Part shown: positions 9,572-18,137 of the stretch, piece by piece
Layout of the letters: each line of letters starts with the position of its first letter
Numbering within the stretch: the first letter of the stretch is position 1
Assembly: GCA_002179805.1 (NCBI GenBank)
Contig: NAVB01000202.1
Location: forward strand, 1-25,196
Direction of reading: 5' to 3'
DNA length: 25,196 bases
Source of the DNA: Acanthamoeba lenticulata
Taxonomy: Eukaryota; Discosea; Longamoebia; Acanthamoebidae
The notes under the pieces: generated by a model
Told to the model about the DNA's origin: nothing
Database searches by the model: none
What the model saw: the letters and a program-made list of their open reading frames with translations, nothing else
Made by a program: the position numbers and the translations under genes

Positions 9572-9910
9572 TTGTAGTTCTGTGGCTAGCGATCATACAT
9601 GAGTTTTTGTCAACAGTCAGCCCATATTTTACTCCTCTGGAAGGGAGTGGTTGTTGAAGATTGAGAACCTTCCATTCCTCCTGTACACACGCTCACTTCT
9701 GGCCCTTGTAACGTTAACAACTCGATCTCGTACAAGATCCCCTTTTTCGGTGGCACAAGTAGCCCAGACCAGAGCTTCTTTGTTCTTCAACGGCCTCGCT
9801 TGGGCTCGAAACCGTAACCTGCCTCTTCGGTTGTTGTAGCTTGTCGACTTTTCAAGGCTTGGTTTTTTGTGTTAATTTTTTTGCCAGTCCTAATCATTGA
9901 TAGATTCCAA
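9572..9910. promoter_or_regulatory. Shared divergent promoter region (fusion gene / TAF12)
   Basis: This 339-nt spacer separates the start codons of two divergently transcribed genes and must hold both promoters and 5' UTRs. It is less GC-rich than the exons on either side. I see no convincing TATA box in either direction. TAF12 is usually constitutive, so the fusion gene may share that expression; this is inference only. Confidence 0.5.
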
Positions 9911-11100
9911 ATGCAGCAGCCAGGAGCCGCTGGAGGGGGAGGGGTGCCACCGGCTGCGCCGCAAAACTTACGACCACCAGCCTCATACCCCCCGCCAGGC
10001 ACATCTCCTAATCTCGGCGGCACCGCTCCATCGCCCCTCTCCCCCCCTTCACATTCTGCTCCATCTACGCCATCCAGTCACGTCTCTCATCCTACGGCAA
10101 TCTCTGCTCCCCCTGGCGCAGCTTCTTCGGGCTCCCTTCCTTCGCTTGCCTCTCCTTTATCTTTACCATCTTCTCTCATGCATTTGCAGCAACAGGCCTC
10201 TGCCGCTTCTCAATCACCTGCGACCACACCTGCGCTCACTGCTTCTTCTGCGGCGTTTGCTTCATCTTCGTCATCTTCATCCTACACCCCGACTACTCCC
10301 TCCTCTCATTTGGCTCCCTCTGCCAGCTCCTCGATGACAAGCAGCACTCCCTCGTACAGCCAGCCACAGACTCCCACCCCTACCCCCATGCCTGGTGTCG
10401 CCGGCTCGTACAGGGCAGCGGGCATGGCTCCTCCTCAGCCTCATGGCCTACAACACTATGTGGCCTCTTTAGCGGGCGTCGGACAGTCACCATCGGCCTC
10501 GACGGCCATGGCGACGTCGCCTCCTGCACCAGAACCCACAGAACTTATCAGCAAGCACAAACTGAGCGAGCTCTTGAGGCACACGTCGTCGCACCGCATC
10601 GAGCCCGAGGTCGAGGATGTACGTTTTTTCGCTGATCACCTACCGCCGTGGCGATGAGTCAGCCCTGTGAAGAAGCGCTCATGACTGCGCTTGCGGCGCG
10701 ACACCAGGTGCTGCTGGAGCTGGCTGATGACTTCTTGGAGAACCTGATCGCGGCCGGCAGCCTGCTGGCCAAGCACCGCGGCTCCGACACGCTCGAAGTG
10801 CGCGATGTCGCCCTCCATATGGAACGCACGTGGGACATGCGCCTCCCTGGGTACAGCTCGCCTCCAGTGTTGATCTACCTCGGCATGATGTCGTCTCACT
10901 GACGTTGACCTGTGGCGCGTCACACGGACAGGTACTCACACCACCTCGAGAGCTTGGACATGCGCGGCAAGCGACTAGGGCTATCCGAGATCCACAAGAA
11001 GCGAATAGCGCTCATCAAGAAGACGAACGAGCTCGCTGAGAAGGAGAACAGGAAGAAGAACGCCGCTAAGCGAAAACGAAAGGAGGGCGACGCGCCCTGA
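9911..11100 (+). CDS. TAF12: TFIID/SAGA subunit TAF12 (histone-fold protein)
   Basis: Three exons (9911-10618, 10708-10850, 10932-11100) give 339 aa. The first 205 residues are low-complexity Pro/Ser/Ala/Gln, common in TAF N-termini. The histone fold begins at ELISKHKLSELLRH, continues EVEDVLLELADDFLENLI across the first intron, then LAKHRGSDTLEVRDVALHME and TWDMRLPGY. These match the signature order of TAF12 (KLxxLV..., ADDFIESV, ARHRxSxTLEVKDVxLHLER, WxMWIPG). The tail has the family motif EIHKKRIALIKK and then a Lys/Arg-rich end. TAF12 pairs with TAF4 in TFIID and with its partner in SAGA. I chose Met at 9911 because the in-frame Met at 9869 would add a hydrophobic stretch unexpected in a nuclear protein. 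The first intron is GTACGT...CCAG and the second GTACAG...ACAG. Confidence 0.9.
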
Positions 11101-11198
11101 ACAGGGACTTGTTTGTATGTGTTTTTCTTCTGCTTCTTGCAAAAGTTAAAGAAGAAAATGTGCTTTCTTCTTCGTCTCGCGCCAAAAGTGCCACCAAG

Positions 11199-12210
11199 AT
11201 GGCGTACAGCCCCTTTGACGTTTCGGCTCTGCCCGATTTGAGCGCAATGGATAGCATCAACCTTGAAGAGGAGCTACAAAAGATTGGGGAAAAGATAACT
11301 GGTTTGGAGACTGTGGGACTGAAGGATGAAGGATCGTTACTCAGCGGCGCCGACGAAACGACGAAGGAGACTGCCCCCGCGGGGGATGCCCACAACTTGT
11401 CCTCTGACTCCATACTTGAACTTAGTCTTGATTCGCTGATGGAACGTGTCGAGCAAGACAGCACCGGCACTGCCGCAGGCAGCAAGAAGCGAGGGCGCAC
11501 TAGCGACGGTGTGCCACCACTTGATGGTGAGGCAGAGGAAAGTCAGCAGGGCGACGAAGCAAGATCTTCCAAGCGGCGGCGGGTGGACGATGTCACCAAC
11601 GGCGAACAAGGCACCGACGTGCCAGTCTCGACTGTTACCACGACCACATCGACCGAAGAGCACGAGCTGAGCTGGAGCTGGGGCGACATCGAGGTGTCGG
11701 AGCTGGAGACCGATGCCAGCTTGAGCCTGCTGGACAACTCGGCCGTCCAAGAGGAGACCGAGCCAAAGAGGCAGAGTTCGCTTCTTGCCGAGGTACTCCC
11801 ACTATTCCTCCCCCTATCCACACAAACGGCTCATCGAGCGATGGGGTCCTCAGATCGTCACGGTGGAGGACGTCACACTGAACGAGGAAGAAGAGACCCT
11901 CGCCAAGGTATGTACTCACGCAGCTGCTAACTATGATGTGGTTCTGACGAGTTCTTACCCGGGCTGGGGTCAGGCGCTAAATGGCAACTTGAGCCGAGAC
12001 AACGCATTCGAGCTGCCCGTCATCGTGCGACACGTGCGTACTCCCCCTTGGCGTTTAAAAACAGGATGAAGTGGTGGACTAAAGCACCTCGCGTCGTTGT
12101 GCATGCAGCGGAGGATCGCCCGTCTGAGGAAGCGAGCCGAAAAGCACCAACGCAAGATCAAGCAGCTCCAGACCAGTTGGGACATCACCTCTCCTCGCAA
12201 GCGACCATAA
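11199..12210 (+). CDS. Unknown protein, probably nuclear, with acidic body and basic C-terminal helix
   Basis: Four exons (11199-11792, 11854-11907, 11974-12033, 12109-12210) join in phase 0 throughout and give 269 aa. I recognise no domain. Visible features are a Leu-rich N-terminus (INLEEELQKIGEKITGL), an Asp/Glu/Ser-rich middle, two possible nuclear localisation signals (KKRGR near residue 120 and SSKRRRVDD near 150), and a basic C-terminal helix RRIARLRKRAEKHQRKIKQL suited to a coiled coil or DNA/RNA contact. The start at 11199 sits in CCAAGATGG, a better context than the in-frame Met at 11109. It begins only 98 nt after the TAF12 stop, so its promoter may overlap the TAF12 3' UTR. The three introns are 61, 66 and 75 nt. 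Function is open. Confidence 0.65.
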
Positions 12211-12246
12211 CCAACAGCGTAGCGAACGACGGATTTAATAATTATT

Positions 12247-12261
12247 AATAAAAGAAATAAA
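12247..12261 (+). terminator. Tandem poly(A) signals of the unknown nuclear protein gene
   Basis: Two AATAAA hexamers (12247-12252 and 12256-12261) lie 37-51 nt after the stop codon at 12210, in an AT-rich strip followed by an A-run. The next start codon is only 57 nt further on, so cleavage must be close by. Confidence 0.65.
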
Positions 12262-12317
12262 ACAAAAAAAGCCTGGGGAAGCGAAAAGGCCAAGTATCTC
12301 TCTGTGTCACGTTGAGC

Positions 12318-14216
12318 ATGGAAGCAAGGAAGAAAGTGGTAGTCGGCACAGCGGAGGAGCAGTTTGGTGGCATCGTGCGGGGTGATCTGGTGTTAATCGA
12401 GCAACCGACTGGTAACTGCTACACAAGATTGCTGCACTTCACCCTGCACGCTTTGCTAACCCCGCTGGTGTTGCAGGCTACCCTGTGTTGCTCAAGACTA
12501 TCATCGTGAGGTGCGTGACTGCTCCTCGAGAGGCGGCATGCCCCAGTGCCAGTGCCCTCGCACTCTAATCCCGGGGACGTGTGCAGTGGAGCGGAGGCCG
12601 GCCCTCGGGTCCTCGTGACGGGCAACATCCACGGAGATGAGGTCACTGGCACACTCGTCATCCACCGCTTCGTTGAGAGGTCTCCTCTCCTTCTGGTTGC
12701 TGCCATTTTGTCTGGGGGAAATGCTCACCTGCGCGCCACGCCAGCCTCGAGGCCAAGCTGGGCCAGCTGAAGGGCACCATCGTGGCCATTCCGTCTCTCA
12801 ACCCGACCGGCCATCTTCTCGGCACGCGCTTCCCGCAGTTCCAGAGCGTCGACCCGAACCGCAAGTGGCCCGACTCCAAGCCCGAGAGGTGCTCCCGACG
12901 TCGCATCAACTCAAGCGTGCCGCCCCATTGTGGAGGGTGCACTTACCTTTGTACACAATCACATGCACCCGTATTCAGGCTCGTGGAGCAGTACAAGGAT
13001 CAGGAAGATCCCTCCGATCCCTGGGACAAGCTGCAGCGACAGGCTGAGGAGCAGCCCGGTCCGCAGGCAGAGGTTTTCAAGAAGGTCCGGCACGCTTGCG
13101 CGAGAGCGCTTCTTAAAACGTTGGTCTTACGCACATGTGTGTCGGCGCTGGGGAGCCCAGATTTTTGCGGTGTTCGAGAGCATCAAGCCGGACTACCACA
13201 TCGACCTCCACACCTTCTCCACGCTTTCCATCCCATTCATCTTCCTCGACAGGTCGGGTCCCCCACCCCGAGGGTCCCTCTGCCAGCGGCAGCTTCTCAC
13301 ATCAGTTTTTCGCAGAGTGATGTATGACGGCGAGGCCCAGAGGGAAGAAGCTCACCGCCTCTTTGCCAAGACCCAGGAGATGGTTACCGCCCTGGGTCTG
13401 AGCGTGCTCGTCGAGAGGCCTGCCAGGTGCACCATAGCCTCTTCCCTCTTTCCCTGGCGACAAAACTGACGCAGGAGTGTGTTGGATGTGGGACAAAGGC
13501 TCTACATCAAGCAAGGCCTGCACCGCAGCACGAGCGGCGCCACGCTCAACAAGCTCCGCATCCCATCGTGCACCATCGAACTCGGTCCCATGCGCTCTGT
13601 CGATCCGCGCGCCAGGTTTCTTTGCCATCTCCCTTGTCGAAGCAATCACGAAAGGCGCTTTGTTGACCCGCGCCGTGGCGTCTGCGCTCAGAACGGCCGG
13701 TCTTGTGGCTCTGCACAACCTGCTGGTGTGGGCCGGCATGGTGCAGGACAAGCCGCAATCGATCGACCGTGCCTTCGTTCTCAACTTTGAGGAGCCGCAC
13801 CGCTACTTGGTCTATCCGAGCTTGACGCAGACTGGTGCGTTTCCTCCCCCGCCCTAATTGTGAGAGAGCCGCGGATCGGTGTTGAAGTCAGCGATCTAGG
13901 CATTGTGGACCAGATGAAGAACGCGGGCGAGCGATTCGAAAAGGGAGAGGTGCTTGCTGTGGTGCGGACCATGGATGGTCGTGTGGTTGAGAAAATCAAC
14001 GCGGAGATGTCAGGCTGGGTGGTCGGGTGGTTCGAGGGTGTGGCCAAGTACCCTGGCGCCGCCTTGGGCATGGTACGTAACACACCGAACCTCTACACCC
14101 ACGGCGTAAGGGCTAACATGCAGTGTGGCCACCACTAGGTCGCGGTGCCCGATGGAAAGGACACGGCCATGGTCGTGGACTGGGCTTCACTGCCCTCAGA
14201 CTCCCTCCGCGCCTGA
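12318..14216 (+). CDS. Zinc-dependent acylase of the aspartoacylase / succinylglutamate desuccinylase (M14-like) family
   Basis: Eleven exons: 12318-12411, 12477-12510, 12587-12679, 12745-12888, 12979-13084, 13161-13252, 13316-13426, 13475-13615, 13692-13834, 13867-14072, 14139-14216. Total 413 aa, all phases consistent. Family marks are VTGNIHGDE (residues 53-61; H58 and E61 predicted zinc ligands), AIPSLNPTG, SVDPNRKWP, DYHIDLHT (third ligand H174) and CTIELG (E260, predicted catalytic base). After these comes a VDPRARTAGLVALHNLLVWAGM helix, as in bacterial members where 'ELGG...VDPxA' precedes it. The C-terminus has the small barrel typical of the family (GVEVSDLGIVDQMKNAG, then GWVVGW). 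Such enzymes remove acyl groups from amino-acid amides; the substrate here cannot be read from sequence. The family is common in bacteria, so horizontal origin is possible, though ten introns show long residence. The 32-nt intron at 13835-13866 is the weakest part of the model. Confidence 0.75.
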
Positions 14217-14261
14217 CACGAGAAACGGTCCTTCCAGCGTTTATTTATTGCAAACGAAATC

Positions 14262-14267
14262 AATAAA
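14262..14267 (+). terminator. Poly(A) signal of the acylase gene
   Basis: One AATAAA lies 46 nt after the TGA stop at 14216, inside an A-rich stretch, ahead of the next gene's start at 14376. Confidence 0.6.
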
Positions 14268-14375
14268 TCAAAAAGAAAACAAAAAAAGATAAATAAGGAT
14301 CAGTGTAACAAAAGGAAAGGCGTTTTTCATTTCAATTCGGCAGCTGAACCGCTACACGTGTGACAGAGTAACAAG

Positions 14376-15767
14376 ATGGGCGCCGAGAACGACAAGGCGA
14401 CGAACAACGTCTCTTCGTCTGCCGTTCTCCTTGGATGTTCTCTTCTATCTGCTTTTCGGTACGATGTGTCCCCCGCACAACAACAAATGGCCCTGCTAAG
14501 AGCTTCTCATTGCAGAGGCCTAATGCAAGACTACTATGACTTCTTCCGCTCGCAAATGATGCACTTCGTCGACCGTGTGATCGGCTTGCTCCACTTCTGC
14601 CTCTGGGGCTACTTTGCTACCTTCACCAAGGTCTTCACGTCAACTCTTGCGGCGTTTCGAGGCATGATGCAGGACTACTATGGCTTCTTCAGCTCGCAGA
14701 TGATGCACCTGGTCGACCGAGTGACAGGTTTGTTACACTTCTGCCTGGGCGGCTACTTCGACACCTTTGCCAAGGTCTTCATCGCCACGTTGGCCACCTT
14801 CCGAGGCATGATGCAGGACTACTATGGCTTCTTCAGCTCGCAGATGATGCACCTGGTCGATAGGGTGACCAGTCTGCTCCGTTTCTGCCTCGGTGGCTAC
14901 TTCGACACTTTCACTAAGGCTTTTGCGGCGACTCTTGCCGCATTTCGGGGCATGATGCAGGACTACTACGGCTTCTTCAGCTCGCAGATGATACGCCTCA
15001 TTGACCGTGTGACGAGTCTCCTTCGCTTCTGCCTCGGCGGCTACTTCGACACCTTTGCCAAGGTCTTCATCGCCACGTTAGCCACGTTCCGAGGCATGAT
15101 GCAGGACTACTACGACTTCTTTACCGGGCTGATGGGCCTCTTTGTCGTGCGCTCGCTCGGTTTGATCGGCCAATCGCTCCAGGTTCTCGATCCCCAAAAC
15201 CCCCTTCACCCAATTTCAGCAACGGACTGTGTCTGACGCTCGAGCTTGTCGTGGCAGGAGTGCTTTGCTGTGTGGGTCTCGGTGGCGCGGTCGACGCTGC
15301 TTTGCTTCCGCGGCTCCCTCCACGATTACTTCGCCTTCGTGCTCTCAATGGCGTCCCTACTCGCCGTGCTGACGCTAAGGCCTATCGTCGGGATGGTGCT
15401 CGGGGCTGTCGTCGGCGTCTTCCTGGCCAGCCTGGCCACTATCGAGTCTCTCTTCAACTTCCGCGGCATGCTCGATGACGTGCTCGCTGTCTCCCTTCGA
15501 CTCGGGCTAGCCAGCATAGACGCTCTGGAGAAAGTGGGTAACGTGCGCGGCATGCTTGACGACGTACTTCGCACAGCGCGCGACATGTTCGACGACTACT
15601 TGCGGTACAAGGAGAGGAGCTCCGCCAGGCGCAACAACGGCACCCACAAACACCACCACACCGACAAGGCAAAGGAAATGCCCAGCAGCAAGCCGATCAC
15701 TTGCGGGGCGCGTCAACTCTCTGATGCTTCGGTCGTGCCGGGCAGCGGCGACGAGGTCACCCAGTAA
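14376..15767 (+). CDS. Unknown protein made of 48-residue tandem repeats
   Basis: Three exons (14376-14458, 14516-15182, 15258-15767) give 419 aa. From residue 27 the protein is a chain of 48-residue units opening with FRGMMQDYYGFF, with a middle DRVTGLLHFCLGGYFDTF and an end KVFIATLAT. Units start at residues 27, 75, 123 and 171. A fifth at 219 keeps the 48-residue spacing across an intron, and a sixth (FRGSLHDYF) and a seventh partial (FRGMLDDVL) are more diverged. Unit 6 is very hydrophobic (GMVLGAVVGVFLASLA) and could cross or insert in a membrane. The units are aromatic-rich and look helical and amphipathic, suggesting lipid or membrane contact; this is inference. The tail is basic and His/Lys-rich (near residues 370-395), then Ser-rich. 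No catalytic motif is visible and I do not recognise the family. Confidence 0.75.
14655..15086 (+). repeat. Three exact-length 144-bp tandem units (repeats 2-4)
   Basis: Units occupy 14655-14798, 14799-14942 and 14943-15086, with a fifth starting at 15087. DNA similarity is high. The tracts around 14750-14840 and 15038-15120, 288 bp apart, are almost identical, including silent positions. This points to recent duplication or gene conversion of a two-unit block. Confidence 0.85.
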
Positions 15768-15844
15768 CAGGAGTTGGTGGGCAGCTCGTATTGTAGAATG
15801 AGACGAGACAAGGTACAACAACAACAATATAAGAAACACATGTA

Positions 15845-15850
15845 AATAAA
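15845..15850 (+). terminator. Poly(A) signal of the tandem-repeat gene
   Basis: AATAAA lies 77 nt after the TAA stop at 15767, within the 124-nt gap to the convergent RhoGAP stop. The two transcripts probably overlap at their 3' ends. Confidence 0.55.
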
Positions 15851-15891
15851 TCGACGCAGACGCGGCTTGACGGCTCTCGAGTTGTGGAGGC

Positions 15892-17650
15892 TTAAGAGTC
15901 ATTCTCACGACCGTCGAGAGCCTTCTTGGTGGCGCGAACAAGCCGAGCGATGTCAATGACCTTGTCGGCGGAGGTGGCCTTGGAGAGCTCCTGCTCGAGG
16001 TCGTCGAGGTCCTTGCGGAGGGTCTGCAGTGCCTCCTGCACCGTCGCCTTCAGGTGGGCCACCTTGTTGTCGATCTCTGTGGAGGGCGGCAAAAAACGTG
16101 ATCAGCGCGAAGAAGAGCGAAAGAGTCCTTCCTCGCCCTCGAGGATCAGCGCACGCACCAGGAGACGACGATCCCGAGACCTCTCCGCGAGGCGACTTGA
16201 TGGACGGCGCGACGACCTGAGGGGGCGGGCTAACCGGGCGGGCCAAGGCAGCCGGCGCTGGGGTCGGCTCAGGCGGCTGCGCGTCGGCCCCGCCGCCGGG
16301 AGACTGCGCGCGACGGATGGGAGGACTTGTCGGTCCGCCGGCGGCGGGCGCGGGCGCTGTCGCCGACGTGGCGGATCGAAGGCTGGCCTCGGACGCGTCG
16401 GGCAATGGGCGAGAGACCACCGGGGACTCGGCGAGCTTTGAGACAGCGCTGCGGCTGGCGGTGGTGGCTGTGCTGCCCGATGACGACTTGAGTGCGGCGG
16501 CTGTGGCCGAGCCTGACCTCTGTGGAAATCACAGTGATGTAATGAAATTGAGAATTTAGGCGCGACAACAAGGTCAACTACGGCGACAGGACGCGTACGG
16601 GGAAGAGGAGTTCATGGTCCGTCTCGATGAGGATCTGCATGAGGTTGATGGCCTTGGGCAGTTGCACCATGGTTTCGATTGTCTCGTAGCGTGGGCTTGA
16701 GTGAATTTCACCGTGACAGGTAAGTGCCAAACACTTCTCTCTCGAGAACGAGCGCGACGGAAGGGCAAGATTCGGTACCGCAGGAAGATGTGGGTAAAGA
16801 TGTGGGCCAGGAAAACCGGGCTCACGTGGTTGGCGTCCGCGTGCACGCATAGCCTGCCGAGCCCACGCGGCCAAGTAAGAGATCAGAGCCAAACAAGAAC
16901 GATTGAGAGGCAGCAAATTACCGGGCGAGGAACTTGATGATGAGCTCCACGAGGAGGCGGTTGGTCTTGGGCAACTGGGCCAGCAGCTCAGACAGCGCGG
17001 CAGCCCTCTTCTTTTCATCGCTCTCCTCTGTGTGTACGAGGAACAGGTCGCGCCAGAGGTCAAGACTTGAAGGAGTAGACATGTCCGCGAGAGAGCAAGA
17101 GAGGACAGGAGAGGAAGCTCAAGTGACAGCTGAACGAGAGGGAGGCGGCACGAACCCGAGGCAGTAAGGAAGCTCGAGTAGAGGGAGAAGGTGAGGAGGG
17201 GCTCTGGTAGCTCTCGCAGGTAGACCTTGAGGAGGGCCGCCACCAACTCTGGCTTGGGCTTGGACTCGTAGTCCACGCGTCCTCCTACGGCCGGTCGTAG
17301 AAGCGAAGAGAGTGAGCTCACAGAGGGAAGGGGGCTCATAAAACCGGCAGGTTGGATAGAGACCCTTGTTGAGCTGGTAGCGCAAGTCCTGGAGCTCCTT
17401 GGTGTTGGCCGGCTGCCTGAATAAAGGTTCATTCGGCCCTGCGCCGCGGTATGGCAGCCGGTTCGAATAAGCTTCGCACAGTAGAGGAAGAGGGGGGGGG
17501 GGGATACACACCTAGTTCTGAGAGGTAGGCGACCATTTGCTTCAGAACCGATGGAATGGAGCTCTCGCCAGGCCTTTGCATCACCTCTTTGAGCCCCACG
17601 CCAAACAACACTCCATTGTTCGCTTCACCCCTACTCGCCGCACTCTTCAT
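15892..17650 (-). CDS. RhoGAP-domain protein with Pro/Ser linker and C-terminal coiled coil
   Basis: Eight exons on minus: 17650-17512, 17438-17364, 17284-17152, 17065-16922, 16853-16779, 16695-16599, 16519-16159, 16076-15892. Total 402 aa, all in frame. The RhoGAP domain covers about residues 14-220: FGVGLKEVMQR, IPSVLKQMVAYLSELG, NEPLFRQPANTKELQDLR (R54 is the predicted arginine finger), PELVAALLKVYLRELPEPLL, LLAQLPKTNRLLVELI and HVSPVFLAHIFTHIFLRP. It should speed GTP hydrolysis on Rho/Rac-type GTPases and so affect actin. Residues 222-340 are a Pro/Ser/Ala-rich linker with SPPP-type stretches that could bind SH3 domains. The end (residues 342-402) is a heptad-like helix (VAHLKATVQEALQTLRKDLDDLEQEL). 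The third intron is uncertain: I used donor 17151 and acceptor 17066; a 38-nt alternative keeps frame but adds about 14 residues. Confidence 0.75.
17492..17503. repeat. G12 homopolymer in an intron
   Basis: Twelve consecutive G on plus (C on the transcribed minus strand) lie just inside the first intron of the RhoGAP gene, next to its GTGTGT donor. Confidence 0.85.
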
Positions 17651-18137
17651 CCTTCGTTCTTTTTAATTATTATTATTTTTTGTTTTTTTGCTTCTTCTTG
17701 TCTTTTGAAGCAACCGAGAAATTGTTTTTCTTTCTGGGCTTGATTGTGTCTTCTGCAAAAGTGATCCTCGCTTTACTGCCGACAAAAAAAGGAAGTTGAG
17801 TTTGGCGGGTGTCAAGGCTGTTCTTGTCTCAAACTCCGTGCCTCCTTCTTCCGCAACGCTCACCTCACGACGCCGCCTGTAGGTTGTTGCTCGTCGCGGC
17901 GGTCACTTGCCTCAAGTCCACAGGAATCGAACACTGGATTCGATCCCGTCCTTCCTTCTCTCCTGCCTCTTCGCTCGTTCGATCACAAGTACTTGGCACC
18001 TCCATTTTTCCTTCTTTAAGCGATGGGAGATTGGAAGGGAAAGAGAGATGTTGTCTCCCTTAAAGTTTGATTTCGTGCTCTCTGTAAATTTGCGTTTTTC
18101 TCACCGCCAATCATCATTTCTCTTCCTCCCGGCAGAG
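17651..18137. promoter_or_regulatory. Divergent promoter region (RhoGAP / lipase) with possible 5' UTR intron
   Basis: This 487-nt spacer lies between two divergent start codons. Next to the RhoGAP start it has T-rich and TTA-rich stretches (about 17660-17700). The half nearest the lipase is less GC-rich than the exons. On plus, a GTAAAT donor at 18084 and a CGGCAG acceptor ending at 18135 would form a 52-nt intron directly before the lipase ATG. No TATA box is obvious and no coding frame is supported. Confidence 0.45.

Noticed and set aside
13581..13615. 31-nt intron (GTCCCA...GCCAG) in the acylase gene
   Set aside because: It keeps frame but removes the VDPRA segment that follows ELG in the family. 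The GTTTCT...CTCAG intron (13616-13691) gives a better family match and a normal size.
14655..15120. CRISPR-like or transposon-like direct repeats
   Set aside because: The 144-bp units are in-frame protein repeats with no spacers, terminal inverted repeats or transposase.
17809..18063. Short plus-strand open frame upstream of the lipase
   Set aside because: It has no domain, sits in a less GC-rich promoter region and is not joined in frame to the lipase by any good splice pair.
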